In this document: positions 17,182 through 31,225 of the stretch, in pieces
Position numbering within the stretch: the stretch's first letter is position 1
Layout: every line of letters begins with the position of its first letter
From: Mycobacterium helveticum
Lineage (GTDB): Bacteria > Actinomycetota > Actinomycetes > Mycobacteriales > Mycobacteriaceae
Assembly: GCF_007714205.1 (NCBI RefSeq)
Contig: NZ_VMQU01000005.1
Coordinates: 1 to 64,000, forward strand
Reading direction: 5' to 3'
DNA length: 64,000 nucleotides
Made by a program: the position numbers and the translations under genes
The notes under the pieces: generated by a model
Told to the model about the DNA's origin: nothing
Database searches by the model: none
Seen by the model: only the letters and a program-made list of their open reading frames with translations

Positions 17182-17466
17182 CTACCGGCCACCGACCAGC
17201 CAGTCGCGCTCGGCTTGGCGGATTCGCCTGCGGTCCATGGCAAGCCACGCCAGCCCGGCGCCGAAGGCCAGCAGGCCGATACTCGCGGCGTACACCCCCG
17301 CGCGGGCGTGGCCCAGGGCGAAGTTCGCGATACCCACCAGCAGCACCAGCGCGGCCACCGCGACCACGACGTGGCCGGGCGTTCGTTGCCCCTCCTGCAT
17401 CGGCGGATTCATGTCCCGGCGGGTGGCCCGATCGTCATCGACAAGACCGCGCGCACTGTGCGCCAT
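17182..17466 (-). CDS. Small membrane protein, UsfY-like
   Basis: A 94-residue protein with a charged N-terminus (residues 1-30) and two membrane helices: VVVAVAALVLLVGIANFALG and GVYAASIGLLAFGAGLAWLA, closing with DRRRIRQAERDWLVGGR. The layout and the WLA-x-x-RRRIR-x-x-xxxW ending resemble UsfY proteins of mycobacteria, some of which are controlled by SigF. That link is tentative. Function is unknown. Confidence 0.65.
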   Translation of the reverse strand: MAHSARGLVDDDRATRRDMNPPMQEGQRTPGHVVVAVAALVLLVGIANFALGHARAGVYAASIGLLAFGAGLAWLAMDRRRIRQAERDWLVGGR

Positions 17467-17571
17467 GAGCGCCCCCTCTGCTTACCCTGCGGCCGCATCC
17501 GCCGGTGTGGCCGACGCGGATCTCTCGTAGGAGCTACCCGAAAAGGCTTTCGAACAAACGAGATCGAACCG

Positions 17572-18042
17572 TCAGCCCGGATCGCGGGGCAGCAACCGCC
17601 GCACGGCCCGCGTCTCGATGGCGTTGATCGTCAGGGCCCGCCGGTCCATCCGCCAGCCCGCATCCGTCAACGTGTATTCGTCATCGTAACGAAGGTGCCA
17701 CGCCACGTCGGTCACCTCGTCGCCGCGCCGATTCCAGTGATGCGCGACGCACGCGATGCGTCCCCGCGCGTACCCGGGGCCCGGCGACTCGTCGTACACC
17801 TCGCCGACGATCGCGTGTTCGGTCCGCACCACCGCTGCCACCGCCGACACCGCCGCGGCGATGGCCTGCCGCCCCCGGTGCACGTGGACCGGGGACAGCA
17901 CATCCGGCGGATCGGGCACCGCCAGTTCGGCCGTGGGGGTGAAAAGCTTTGCGGCGGAGTCGAATCGACGGTCGTCAACCCTGGCCGCATAGCGATGCAC
18001 CAGGTCGCTCAGGGCCACCCGGTCCTCCGCCGAAAGTGTCAT
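17572..18042 (-). CDS. SnoaL-like/NTF2-fold protein
   Basis: A 156-residue protein of the SnoaL-like group: ALSDLVHRYAARVDDRRFD, then LFTPTAELAV and a final WRMDRRALTINAIETR. This cone-shaped alpha+beta barrel serves in isomerases, cyclases and dehydratases as well as non-enzymes. The start lies 16 bp after the end of the LLM oxidoreductase gene, so they are probably cotranscribed. Substrate unknown. Confidence 0.8.
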   Translation of the reverse strand: MTLSAEDRVALSDLVHRYAARVDDRRFDSAAKLFTPTAELAVPDPPDVLSPVHVHRGRQAIAAAVSAVAAVVRTEHAIVGEVYDESPGPGYARGRIACVAHHWNRRGDEVTDVAWHLRYDDEYTLTDAGWRMDRRALTINAIETRAVRRLLPRDPG

Positions 18043-18058
18043 CGCCGACGCGTCGCGC

Positions 18059-18940
18059 TCACGAAGCCAGCGACAGGCGCTGCGCGCAGGCCGAGAGCAG
18101 GTCCCTGGCCTGCTCGATGTCGGCGGTGGGTGGCATCGCCAGGACCAGGCGGTCGGCGCCCTGGTCGGCCAGTGCGCCCGCGCGCTCGGCGTCGATCTTG
18201 GTCACCAGATGGCCCAGCGAGACTTCCAGGCCTGCCGGGTCCCGTCCCGCCGACGAGGCCTCCTCGCGCATCACCGCAAGCAGGGAGGCGAGTTCGCGGC
18301 CGCTCACGCCGAGTGGCTGGAAGCCGTCGCCGAGTCGGCCGGCGCGGCGCGCCGCCGCTCGGCTGTGCCCGCCGACGTGCACCGGGAGCCGTTGGGCAGC
18401 AACGGGTTTGGGATAGCACATGACGTCGTCGAAGTCGAAGAATTCGCCGTGGAACGACGCACCTCGGGGCTCGTCGGCCCACAGCGCCCGCAACACCGCC
18501 AACTGCTCGTCGGCGCGCCGGCCCCGGCCGTCGAAGTCCGTACCGCAGGCTTCCAGCTCTTCCTTGAGCCAGCCGACCCCCACACAGAGCCGCAGTCTGC
18601 CACCCGACAGCGCATCCACGGTCGCGGCCCTTTTGGCCAGCACCACCGGATGATGGTTGGGCAGCACCAGCACTCCCGTGGCCAGCCCCAGCCGGCTGGT
18701 GTGGCCGGCCAGGAAGGCCAGCAGATCGAGCGGGTCGGGAATCGGGCAGTCGGCCGCCAGGCCGACGCGCCCGGAACTGTCGTAGGGATAGACGCTCTCG
18801 TAGCGGGTGAGAAGAACAGTGTGCTCGACGACCACGATGGATTCGAATCCGCACGACTCGAGGTGCTCGGCGAAACTCGCCATCCAGCCGGGGTCGGCGG
18901 TCACACCGTCGGCGACCGGGGCCACCACCGATACCTTCAT
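18059..18940 (-). CDS. LLM-class F420-dependent oxidoreductase
   Basis: A 293-residue luciferase-like TIM barrel. MKVSVVAPVADGVTADPGWM opens the barrel; VVEHTVLL, LAFLAGHTSRLGLATGVLVL and PVVLAKRAATVDALSGGRL, then GVGWLKEE, are the family's conserved blocks for F420 binding. The ATG at 18940 begins the conserved strand. It precedes the SnoaL-like gene and follows malQ by 34 bp, all on the minus strand, so the three may form one operon. Substrate unknown. Confidence 0.85.
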   Translation of the reverse strand: MKVSVVAPVADGVTADPGWMASFAEHLESCGFESIVVVEHTVLLTRYESVYPYDSSGRVGLAADCPIPDPLDLLAFLAGHTSRLGLATGVLVLPNHHPVVLAKRAATVDALSGGRLRLCVGVGWLKEELEACGTDFDGRGRRADEQLAVLRALWADEPRGASFHGEFFDFDDVMCYPKPVAAQRLPVHVGGHSRAAARRAGRLGDGFQPLGVSGRELASLLAVMREEASSAGRDPAGLEVSLGHLVTKIDAERAGALADQGADRLVLAMPPTADIEQARDLLSACAQRLSLAS

Positions 18941-18974
18941 GGCCGTCAAAGCTACAGGGGCTGCACCGGGCGGC

Positions 18975-21131
18975 TCAGCGGTCACCCGACCTGCCGGTGG
19001 CGGGCGCGATCGCGGCGCGGACCGCCTCGGCCAGGGCCCCCGCCCGGCGGTCGGTGAACACGTCCTCGAGCATCATCTGCCGGCCGTCCGGCCCGGTCAG
19101 CGGAACCCGCCAGTTGGGGTATTCGTCGGTGGTTCCCGGCTGGTTCTGGGTGCGGCGGTCGCCGACCGCGTCGGTCAGCGCCACCCCCACCAGCCGCGAG
19201 GGCGTGCGGCCCAGATACCGGTAGAGGGCGACGACGACCTGCTCGGGGTCGTCGTCGCCGTCCCCGAGCAGGCCCACCCGGCGCAGCTCGGCCAGCCAGG
19301 CCGCCAGCTCCGTGCGGTCCGACGCAAGTTCCTCCGCCACGGGCCGGGTCAGCAGGCCGAGGGATTCGCGCAGCCGGACGTGGTCGCCGGCCAGGTAGCC
19401 GGCGGTGGGCGGCAGATCGTGGGTGGTGACCGATGCCAGGCAGTACTCCCGCCAGCGCTCGGCCGGCAGCGGGCCGCCGCAGCCGTCGCGGTCGAGTTCG
19501 AACCACAGGATCGAGGTGCCCAACAGGCCGCGTAACAAGAGGTAGTCGCGCACCCACGGTTCGACCGTGCCGAGGTCTTCGCCGACCACCAGCGCCCCGG
19601 CCCGGTGCGCCTCCAGGGCCACGATGCCGATCATCGCCTCGTGGTCGTAGCGCACGTAGGTGCCCTCGGTGGGCGGGGCGCCGGCGGGGATCCACCACAG
19701 CCGGAACAACCCGATGATGTGATCGATGCGCACGCCGCCCGCATGCCGCAACACGGCCCGGATCAGCGCGCGGAACGGCCGGTATTCCTGCTGTTCCAGC
19801 CGGTCCGGTCGCCACGGCGGCTGGGACCAGTCCTGACCGAGCTGGTTGAACTCGTCCGGCGGCGCGCCGGCGCTCACGCCCGGTGCCAGGGCGTCCTGCA
19901 GGGCCCATGCGTCTGCGCCGTCGGGATGCACGCCGACGGCCAGGTCGTGCACGACGCCCAGGGCCATCCCGGCCCGCACCGCCTGCGACTGCACCGCGGC
20001 GAGCTGGTCGTCGAGCTGCCACTGCATCCAACGGTGGAAGTCGACGGCGTGCGGATGCTTCTCGGCGAACCTGGCGACGCCCTCGGCGCCGGGATGCTGC
20101 AGCGAGTCCGGCCAGCGATGCCAGTCGGCGCCGAACCGTTCGGCCAGCGCACACCACGTGGCGAAGTCGTCGAGCGGGCGGCCCTCGCGCTCCCGGAAGG
20201 CCGCGTAGGCCAGCTCGCGGCCCGCGGATCGGGGGACCCGGTGCACCAGCTCGAGCGCGGCGCGCTTGGCGGCCCATGCCCTGTCGCGGTCGATCGAGTC
20301 GACCCGGGCCGCCCGGCGTTGCACGTCCGACCGCAGCTGGCGCACGCGGCCGCGCTTGCCCAGCTCGGCGAACTCGGGGATCGCCTCGACGCGAAGGTAG
20401 AGCGGGTTGACGAAACGCCGCGACGTCGGCAGGTACGGCGACGGCTCCATGGGGAGCGTGGGGGCCGCTGCGTGCAGGGGGTTGACGAGTAGGTAGTCGG
20501 CGCCGTGGCGGCACGCCGACCACACCGCCAGGTCCGTCAGGTCGGTGAGGTCCCCGACGCCCCACGACTGGCGCGACCGCACGCTGTAGAGCTGGGTGGA
20601 CAGGCCCCATGCGCGCCGGGCGCCGAGCCGTTCGGGGACGCCGAGCCAGTCCGGCGTCACGACGAGCGCGGTGCTGTCCTCGGTGCCCGCGGACCGCAGG
20701 TGCACCCGGTGGTAGCCCAGCGGCAGGTCGCCGGGCACCACGAAACTGGCCTCGCCGACCCAACGGCCGTCCAGGTCGAACGGCTCGGTGAAGTTGTCGA
20801 CCTGGCGGATCCCGCCGCACACCGTCCCGTCCTCAAGCTGCAACCACACCTCGGCCGGGTCCCCGTGGGTCACGTGGACCCAGAACCGGATCTGATCGCC
20901 GCTGCGCCCGACGAGGGTGGCCGGCAAACGGCGCCCCCAGTACGACCGCAGGTGCGCGGTCAGGGCGACGTTGCGCTCCTGCTCGTTGCCGGCGGCGACG
21001 CCGAATGCGGCCAGCACCGCCACGAGCGTGCTCGCGGGCACCGACACCTGCCGCCCGGTCCAGTCCTGGTACTCGGTGGCGATGCCGAAGCGCCTGGCCA
21101 GCTCGACCAGCGACGGCGCATGCTCAGTCAT
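18975..21131 (-). CDS. malQ: 4-alpha-glucanotransferase (amylomaltase), GH77
   Basis: A 718-residue glycoside hydrolase family 77 enzyme that moves alpha-1,4-glucan segments between oligosaccharides in glycogen and maltodextrin metabolism. The catalytic residues are visible: Asp nucleophile in GGVRIDHIIGLFRLWWIP, Glu acid/base in VVGEDLGTVEPWV, and the third carboxylate in SVTTHDLPPTAGY. An N-terminal extension of about 150 residues is normal for actinobacterial MalQ. ATG at 21131 is chosen. Position next to eccB5 matches M. tuberculosis Rv1781c. Confidence 0.95.
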   Translation of the reverse strand: MTEHAPSLVELARRFGIATEYQDWTGRQVSVPASTLVAVLAAFGVAAGNEQERNVALTAHLRSYWGRRLPATLVGRSGDQIRFWVHVTHGDPAEVWLQLEDGTVCGGIRQVDNFTEPFDLDGRWVGEASFVVPGDLPLGYHRVHLRSAGTEDSTALVVTPDWLGVPERLGARRAWGLSTQLYSVRSRQSWGVGDLTDLTDLAVWSACRHGADYLLVNPLHAAAPTLPMEPSPYLPTSRRFVNPLYLRVEAIPEFAELGKRGRVRQLRSDVQRRAARVDSIDRDRAWAAKRAALELVHRVPRSAGRELAYAAFREREGRPLDDFATWCALAERFGADWHRWPDSLQHPGAEGVARFAEKHPHAVDFHRWMQWQLDDQLAAVQSQAVRAGMALGVVHDLAVGVHPDGADAWALQDALAPGVSAGAPPDEFNQLGQDWSQPPWRPDRLEQQEYRPFRALIRAVLRHAGGVRIDHIIGLFRLWWIPAGAPPTEGTYVRYDHEAMIGIVALEAHRAGALVVGEDLGTVEPWVRDYLLLRGLLGTSILWFELDRDGCGGPLPAERWREYCLASVTTHDLPPTAGYLAGDHVRLRESLGLLTRPVAEELASDRTELAAWLAELRRVGLLGDGDDDPEQVVVALYRYLGRTPSRLVGVALTDAVGDRRTQNQPGTTDEYPNWRVPLTGPDGRQMMLEDVFTDRRAGALAEAVRAAIAPATGRSGDR

Positions 21132-21574
21132 GCCGCCCATCCTTCCCTGGGGGCGCGCCCATCGCCTCCGCAGCCGCGGCGAGCTCCGGGCGACCACAAC
21201 ATTGCCCAGCTCAGCGCCGTGTTCGCCGAAAGTCGTCGCTCGACAGGACGGGGCGGCGATCCGCAGCTACCATGCCCTGTGGAGACATGTCCTCTAAGAC
21301 ATGTCCCGTGGAGATAGGCCCCGTGGAGATAGGCCCCGTGCAGACACGAATATTCCGGCCGAGGATCGGGTGGGGGAGCGGAAAGTGCCAGCTCAATGAC
21401 GCACGTCGCCGCGGGCACCGTGCGCGAACCCGTTCCGGGCACAGCGGCCGGATTCCTCCCTTGGGCAAGCGCAGCGTGGCGAGGTCCGTGCGGGTGGCTT
21501 ACGGTTAACGATGGTATTCGCGCCCGGGTGTCGCGGATCCCCGAAGTGTTTCAACAGACCGGATGGTGACTTAG
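21132..21574. other. malQ-eccB5 intergenic region
   Basis: A 443-base region between divergent malQ and eccB5. It should hold the promoters of both and contains the 15-bp repeat array at 21274-21347. No gene is supported. Confidence 0.6.
21274..21347. repeat. Degenerate 15-bp tandem repeat, five units
   Basis: Units close to GCCCCGTGGAGATAG follow one another; units three and four (21303-21332) differ at one base, the flanking units are more divergent and one is 14 bp. The array lies between malQ and eccB5, about 230 bp upstream of the eccB5 start. Confidence 0.6.
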
Positions 21575-23104
21575 GTGGCGGAAGAGAGTCGCGGGCAGCG
21601 GGGGTCGGGCTACGGCCTCGGGCTGTCGACGCGGACGCAGGTGACGGGCTATCAGTTCCTTGCTCGTCGAACCGCGATGGCGCTGACCCGGTGGCGGGTC
21701 CGCATGGAGATCGAGCCCGGCCGGCGGCAGAACCTGGCCGTGGTGGCGTCGGTCTCCGCGGCGCTGGTGATCTGCCTGGGCTCGCTGCTGTACTCCTTCC
21801 TCAGCCCGTCCGGTCAGGTCAACGAGTCGCCCATCATCGCCGACCGCGATTCCGGTGCGCTCTACGTGCGGGTGGCCGACCGGTTGTATCCGGCGCTGAA
21901 CCTGGCATCGGCCCGGCTCATCACCGGCCGGCCGGACAACCCGCACCTGGTTCGCTCCAGCCAGATCGCCAGCTTCCCGCGCGGTCCGCTGGTCGGGATC
22001 CCCGGGGCGCCGTCGAACTTCGCACCGAGCACCCCGACCAAGTCGTCGTGGCTGGTCTGCGACACCGTGGGTTCCGCGGGCGCGATGGGGTCCGGACCCG
22101 GCTCGCCCTCGGGGGTGACGGTGACCGTCATCGACGGCAACCCGGACCTCAGCGGTCACCGGCGGGTGCTGACGGGATCGGACGCCGCGGTCCTGAGCTA
22201 CGGCGGCGACGCCTGGGTGATCCGCGAGGGACGGCGCTCGCGCATCGACGCGACGAACCGGTCGGTGCTGCTGCCCCTGGGTCTGACGCCCGAGCAGGTC
22301 AGCGCGGCGAAGCCGATGAGCCGCGCCCTGTTCGACGCGTTGCCGGTGGGACCCGAGCTGACGGTCCCGGACGTGACGGACGCGGGCAGCCCGGCGTCCT
22401 TCCCGGGCGCGCCCGGCCCGGTGGGCACGGTGATCGTCACCCCCCAGATCAGTGGTCCGCAGCAGTACTCGCTGGTGTTGTCCGACGGAGTGCAGACGCT
22501 GCCGCCGCTGGTGGCCCAGATCCTGCAGAACTCCGGACCGGTCAGCACCAGACCGGTGACCGTGGAACCGTCGGCGCTGGCGAAGATGCCGGTGGTCAAG
22601 AAGCTGGATCTGTCGTCGTACCCGGACAGCCCGTTGAACGTGATGGACATGCGGGAGAATCCGGCCACCTGCTGGTGGTGGGAGAAGACCTCCGGGGAGA
22701 ACCGCGCCCGCGTCCAGGTCATCTCCGGGTCGACGATCCCGGTCGCGTCCCACGACACGAACAAGGTCGTGTCGCTGGTGAAGGCCGACACGACGGGCCG
22801 GCAGGCCGACCAGGTCTACTTCGGTCCCGACCATGCCAACTTCGTCGCCGTCACCGGCAACGATCCCGGTGCGAAGACCACGGAGTCGCTGTGGTGGCTG
22901 ACTGACGCGGGCGCCCGGTTCGGGGTGGACGACACCCGCGACGTGCGCGAGGCGCTGGGGTTGAAGACCACACCGAGCCTGGCGCCCTGGGTGGCGCTGC
23001 GGCTGCTGCCACAAGGTCCGACCCTGTCGCGGGCGGACGCGCTGGTGGAGCACGACACCCTACCGATGGACATGTCCCCTGCAGAGTTGGTGGTACCGAA
23101 GTGA
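21575..23104 (+). CDS. eccB5: ESX-5 core component EccB5
   Basis: A 509-residue membrane protein of the ESX-5 type VII secretion channel. A cytoplasmic N-terminus (TQVTGYQFLARRTAMALTRW) precedes one membrane helix (about residues 50-75), then a large periplasmic domain built of repeats with conserved Cys (SWLVCDTV, ENPATCWWW). EccB, EccC, EccD and EccE form the inner-membrane complex that exports PE, PPE and Esx proteins. GTG at 21575. Its stop overlaps the eccC5 start by GTGA, so translation is coupled. Corresponds to Rv1782. Confidence 0.97.
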   Translation: MAEESRGQRGSGYGLGLSTRTQVTGYQFLARRTAMALTRWRVRMEIEPGRRQNLAVVASVSAALVICLGSLLYSFLSPSGQVNESPIIADRDSGALYVRVADRLYPALNLASARLITGRPDNPHLVRSSQIASFPRGPLVGIPGAPSNFAPSTPTKSSWLVCDTVGSAGAMGSGPGSPSGVTVTVIDGNPDLSGHRRVLTGSDAAVLSYGGDAWVIREGRRSRIDATNRSVLLPLGLTPEQVSAAKPMSRALFDALPVGPELTVPDVTDAGSPASFPGAPGPVGTVIVTPQISGPQQYSLVLSDGVQTLPPLVAQILQNSGPVSTRPVTVEPSALAKMPVVKKLDLSSYPDSPLNVMDMRENPATCWWWEKTSGENRARVQVISGSTIPVASHDTNKVVSLVKADTTGRQADQVYFGPDHANFVAVTGNDPGAKTTESLWWLTDAGARFGVDDTRDVREALGLKTTPSLAPWVALRLLPQGPTLSRADALVEHDTLPMDMSPAELVVPK

Positions 23105-26100
23105 AACGCGGATTTGCACGCCCCACACCGGAGAAGCCTCCGGTCATCAAGCCGGAGAACATCGTCCTCCCCACTCCGCTGAGCATTCCGCCGCCGGAGG
23201 GCAAGCCCTGGTACATGATCGTGATCGGCGTCGTCGTGATCGGCCTCCTCGGCGGCATGGTGGCCATGACCTTCGCCAGCGGGTCACACGTGTTCGGCGG
23301 CGTCGGCTCGATCTTCCCGATCTTCATGGTCGGCGGGATGATGATGATGATGTTCGGCGGCCGGATGGGTGGCCAGCAGCAGATGAGCCGGCCGAAGCTG
23401 GACGCGATGCGCGCCCAGTTCATGTTGATGCTGGACATGCTGCGCGAGACCGCCCACGAGTCGGCCGACAGCATGGACGCCAACTACCGGTGGTTCCACC
23501 CCGCACCCAGCACGCTGGCGGCCGCCGTCGGCTCGTCGCGGATGTGGGAGCGCAAGCCCGACGGCAAGGACCTCAACTTCGGTGTCGTGCGGGTCGGCGT
23601 GGGCATGACGCGTCCCGAGGTGACCTGGGGTGAGCCCCAGAACATGCCGACCGACATCGAGCTGGAGCCGGTGACCGGTAAGGCGTTGCAGGAGTTCGGG
23701 CGCTACCAAAGCGTCGTCTACAACCTGCCCAAGATGATCTCGCTGCTCGTCGAGCCCTGGTACGCGCTGAGGGGGGATCGCGAGCAGGTGCTGGGGCTGA
23801 TGCGGGCGATCGTCTGCCAGCTGGCCTTCTCGCACGGACCCGACCACGTCCAGATGATCGTGGTGAGTTCCGATCTCGACGAATGGGACTGGGTGAAGTG
23901 GCTGCCCCACTTCGGCGACCCCCGGCGTCAGGACGCCGCGGGCAACGCGCGGATGGTGTACGCCTCGGTGCGCGAGTTCGCCGCCGAGCAGGCCGAGTTG
24001 TTCGCCGGCCGCGGCTCGTTCACGCCCCGACATGCCAGTTCCTCGGCGCAGACGCCGACGCCGCACACCGTGATCATCACCGACGCCGCGGATCCCCAGT
24101 GGGAGTTCGTGATCAGCGCCGAGGGCATCGACGGGGTGACCTTCTTCGACCTGACCGGGTCGTCGATGTGGACCTCGGTCCCGGAGCGGATGCTCACCTT
24201 CGACGAGACGGGCATCATCGAGGCGCTGCCCCGCGACCGCGACACCTGGATGGTGATCGACGAGAAGCCGTGGTTCTTCGCGCTCACCGACCACTTCAGC
24301 CTCGCGGAGGCCGAGGACTTCGCGCAGAAGCTGGCGCGTTGGCGGCTCGCCGAGGCCTACGAGGAGATCGGCCAGCGGGTCGCCCACATCGGCGCCCGCG
24401 ACATCCTGGCCTACTACGGGATCGACGACCCGGCCGACATCGACTTCCACGCGCTGTGGGGCAGCCGCTCCGACCACATGGGCCGGTCGCGGTTGCGCGC
24501 GCCGTTCGGCAACCGCTCCGACAACGGCGAACTGCTGTTCCTGGACATGAAATCGCTGGACGAAGGCGGCGACGGCCCGCACGGCGTCATGTCCGGTACG
24601 ACGGGTTCGGGTAAGTCGACCCTGGTGCGGACCGTGATCGAGTCGCTGATGCTCAGCCACCCGCCGGAGGAACTGCAGTTCGTGCTGGCCGACCTCAAGG
24701 GTGGGTCGGCGGTCAAGCCGTTCGCCGGGGTACCGCACGTGTCGCGGATCATCACCGACCTGGAAGAAGACCAGGCGCTGATGGAGCGCTTCCTGGACGC
24801 GCTGTGGGGCGAGATCGCCCGCCGCAAGGCGATCTGCGACAGCGCCGGGGTGGACGACGCCAAGGAGTACAACTCGGTACGCCTCCGGATGCGGGCCCGC
24901 GGCCAGGACATGCCGCCGCTGCCGATGCTCGTGGTCGTCATCGACGAGTTCTACGAGTGGTTCCGCATCATGCCGACCGCGGTCGACGTGCTCGACTCGA
25001 TCGGCCGGCAGGGCCGGGCCTACTGGATCCACCTGATGATGGCGTCGCAGACGATCGAGAGCCGCGCCGAGAAGCTCATGGAGAACATGGGCTACCGCCT
25101 GGTGCTGAAAGCCCGCACCGCGGGTGCCGCGCAGGCGGCCGGCGTGCCCAACGCGGTGAACCTGCCGGCCCAGGCCGGTCTGGGCTACTTCCGCCGGAGC
25201 CTCGAGGACACCGTCCGGTTCCAGGCGGAGTTCCTGTGGCGCGACTACATCTCGCGTGGAATCACGATCGACGGCGACGAGACGCCCAGGCTGGTGCACA
25301 GCATCGACTACGTGCGCCCGCAACTGTTCACCAATTCCTTCACCCCGCTCGAGGTCAGCGTCGAGGGGCCGGACCAGGCCGCGATCCCGACGAACGGCCA
25401 GTCGGCCGACGTGGCGCTGCCCATCGAGGCCGAGGAGGAAGACAACGAGGGGATCCGGGTACCCAAGATCGGTACCGTGATCATCGACCAGCTGCGCAAG
25501 ATCCCGTTCGAGCCCTACCGGCTGTGGCAGCCGCCGCTGAACCAGCCCGTCGCCATCGACGAGCTGGTCAACCGGTACCTCGGGCACCCGTGGCAGCAGG
25601 ACTACGGGACGGCCCGCGATCTCGTGTTCCCGATCGGGATCATCGACCGCCCGTTCAAGCACGACCAGCCGCCATGGACGGTCGACACCTCGGGTCCCGG
25701 CGCCAACGTCCTGATCCTGGGTGCCGGCGGTTCGGGCAAGACGACGGCGCTGCAGACGCTGATCTGCGCGGCCGCGATGACCCACACCCCCGAGCAGGTC
25801 CAGTTCTACTGCCTGGCCTACAGCAGCACCGCGTTGACCACCATCGCGCAGCTGCCCCACGTGGGTGAGGTGGTCGGCCCGACGGACCCGTACGGCGTGC
25901 GCCGCACCGTGGCCGAGCTGCTGGCGCTGGTGCGCGACCGCAAGCGCACATTCCTCGAATACGGGATCCCCTCGATGGAGGTGTTGCGGCGCCGCAAGTT
26001 CGGTGGCGCCCCGGGCCCGGTGCCCGACGTGTTCGGCGATGTCTATCTGGTGATCGACAACTACCGGGCGCTGGCCGAGGAGAACGAGGTCCTGATCGAG

Positions 26101-27261
26101 CAGGTCAACCTGATCATCAACCAGGGCCCCTCGTTCGGTGTGCACGTGATCGTCACCGCCGACCGCGAGTCCGAGCTGCGCCCGCCGGTGCGCAGCGGGT
26201 TCGGCTCGCGCGTCGAGCTGCGTCTGGCCGCCGTGGAGGACGCCAAGCTGGTGCGTTCCCGGTTCGCCAAGGACGTACCGGTCAAGCCGGGCCGCGGCAT
26301 GGTCGCGGTCAACTACGTCCGCCTCGACGCCGACCCCCAGTCGGGTCTGCACACGCTGGTGGGCCGGCCCGCACTGAACAGCACGCCCAGCAACGTGTTC
26401 GAGTCCGACAGCATCGTCGAAGCGGTCAGCAGGCTCACGAGCGGGCAGGCCCCGCCGGTGCGGCGGCTGCCGGCCACCTTCGGTGTCCAGCAGGTGCGGG
26501 AGCTGGCTGCCCGCGACACCCGCCAGGGCGTCGGCGCCGGCGGGATCGCCTGGGCGATCTCGGAGTTGGATCTCAACCCGGTCTACCTCAATTTCGCCGA
26601 GAACTCGCACCTGATGGTGACGGGGCGGCGCGAATGCGGGAAGACCACCAGCCTGGCCACCATCATGGCCGAGATCGGGCGGCTGTATGCCCCGGGCGCC
26701 ACCAGCGCGCCCGCCACGTCGCAACGCTCGGCCCAGGTGTGGCTGGTCGACCCGCGCCGACAACTGCTGACCGCGCTGGGTTCGGACTACGTGGAGAAGT
26801 TCGCCTACAACCTCGACGGCGTCCAGGCGATGATGGGCGAGCTGGCGGCGGTTCTGGCCGGCCGCGAGCCACCGCCCGGTCTGTCCGCCGAGGAGCTGTT
26901 GTCGCGGTCGTGGTGGAGCGGCCCGGAGATCTTCCTGATCGTCGACGACATCCAGCAGCTGCCGACGGGATTCGATTCGCCGCTGCACAAGGCCGTTCCG
27001 TGGGTGACCAGGGCCGCCGACGTGGGCCTGCACGTGATCGTCACCCGGTCGTTCGGTGGCTGGTCCTCGGCGGGCAGCGACCCGATGTTGCGGGCGCTGC
27101 ACCAGGCGAATGCCCCGCTGCTGGTGATGGACGCGGACCCCGACGAGGGCTTCATCCGCGGCAAGATGAAGGGCGGTCCGCTGCCCCGTGGCCGTGGCCT
27201 GCTGATGGCCGAGGACACCGGTGTGTTCGTGCAGGTGGCAGCGACCGAGGTCCGCAAGTAG
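23101..27261 (+). CDS. eccC5: ESX-5 motor ATPase EccC5
   Basis: A 1386-residue FtsK/SpoIIIE-type ATPase in a single polypeptide. Two membrane helices (residues about 38-85) are followed by a stalk domain and three P-loop domains: GTTGSGKSTL near residue 500, GAGGSGKTTAL near 875 and GRRECGKTTSL near 1175. The third has Glu and Cys within the loop, as seen in the degenerate C-terminal domains that bind substrate rather than drive transport. Length is close to the M. tuberculosis protein (about 1390). It recognises Esx and PE/PPE substrates and powers export. GTG start at 23101. Confidence 0.97.
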   Translation: MKRGFARPTPEKPPVIKPENIVLPTPLSIPPPEGKPWYMIVIGVVVIGLLGGMVAMTFASGSHVFGGVGSIFPIFMVGGMMMMMFGGRMGGQQQMSRPKLDAMRAQFMLMLDMLRETAHESADSMDANYRWFHPAPSTLAAAVGSSRMWERKPDGKDLNFGVVRVGVGMTRPEVTWGEPQNMPTDIELEPVTGKALQEFGRYQSVVYNLPKMISLLVEPWYALRGDREQVLGLMRAIVCQLAFSHGPDHVQMIVVSSDLDEWDWVKWLPHFGDPRRQDAAGNARMVYASVREFAAEQAELFAGRGSFTPRHASSSAQTPTPHTVIITDAADPQWEFVISAEGIDGVTFFDLTGSSMWTSVPERMLTFDETGIIEALPRDRDTWMVIDEKPWFFALTDHFSLAEAEDFAQKLARWRLAEAYEEIGQRVAHIGARDILAYYGIDDPADIDFHALWGSRSDHMGRSRLRAPFGNRSDNGELLFLDMKSLDEGGDGPHGVMSGTTGSGKSTLVRTVIESLMLSHPPEELQFVLADLKGGSAVKPFAGVPHVSRIITDLEEDQALMERFLDALWGEIARRKAICDSAGVDDAKEYNSVRLRMRARGQDMPPLPMLVVVIDEFYEWFRIMPTAVDVLDSIGRQGRAYWIHLMMASQTIESRAEKLMENMGYRLVLKARTAGAAQAAGVPNAVNLPAQAGLGYFRRSLEDTVRFQAEFLWRDYISRGITIDGDETPRLVHSIDYVRPQLFTNSFTPLEVSVEGPDQAAIPTNGQSADVALPIEAEEEDNEGIRVPKIGTVIIDQLRKIPFEPYRLWQPPLNQPVAIDELVNRYLGHPWQQDYGTARDLVFPIGIIDRPFKHDQPPWTVDTSGPGANVLILGAGGSGKTTALQTLICAAAMTHTPEQVQFYCLAYSSTALTTIAQLPHVGEVVGPTDPYGVRRTVAELLALVRDRKRTFLEYGIPSMEVLRRRKFGGAPGPVPDVFGDVYLVIDNYRALAEENEVLIEQVNLIINQGPSFGVHVIVTADRESELRPPVRSGFGSRVELRLAAVEDAKLVRSRFAKDVPVKPGRGMVAVNYVRLDADPQSGLHTLVGRPALNSTPSNVFESDSIVEAVSRLTSGQAPPVRRLPATFGVQQVRELAARDTRQGVGAGGIAWAISELDLNPVYLNFAENSHLMVTGRRECGKTTSLATIMAEIGRLYAPGATSAPATSQRSAQVWLVDPRRQLLTALGSDYVEKFAYNLDGVQAMMGELAAVLAGREPPPGLSAEELLSRSWWSGPEIFLIVDDIQQLPTGFDSPLHKAVPWVTRAADVGLHVIVTRSFGGWSSAGSDPMLRALHQANAPLLVMDADPDEGFIRGKMKGGPLPRGRGLLMAEDTGVFVQVAATEVRK

Positions 27262-27300
27262 TTCGGCGCGCTGCGCCGGGGCGGCCCGGGGCCGAGCGGG

Positions 27301-31225
<3,925 letters not shown>

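Noticed and set aside
23284..27102. Very long open frame antisense to eccC5
   Set aside because: It is the mirror of a GC-rich gene; composition (His, Arg, Gly-rich) and lack of domains show it is not coding.
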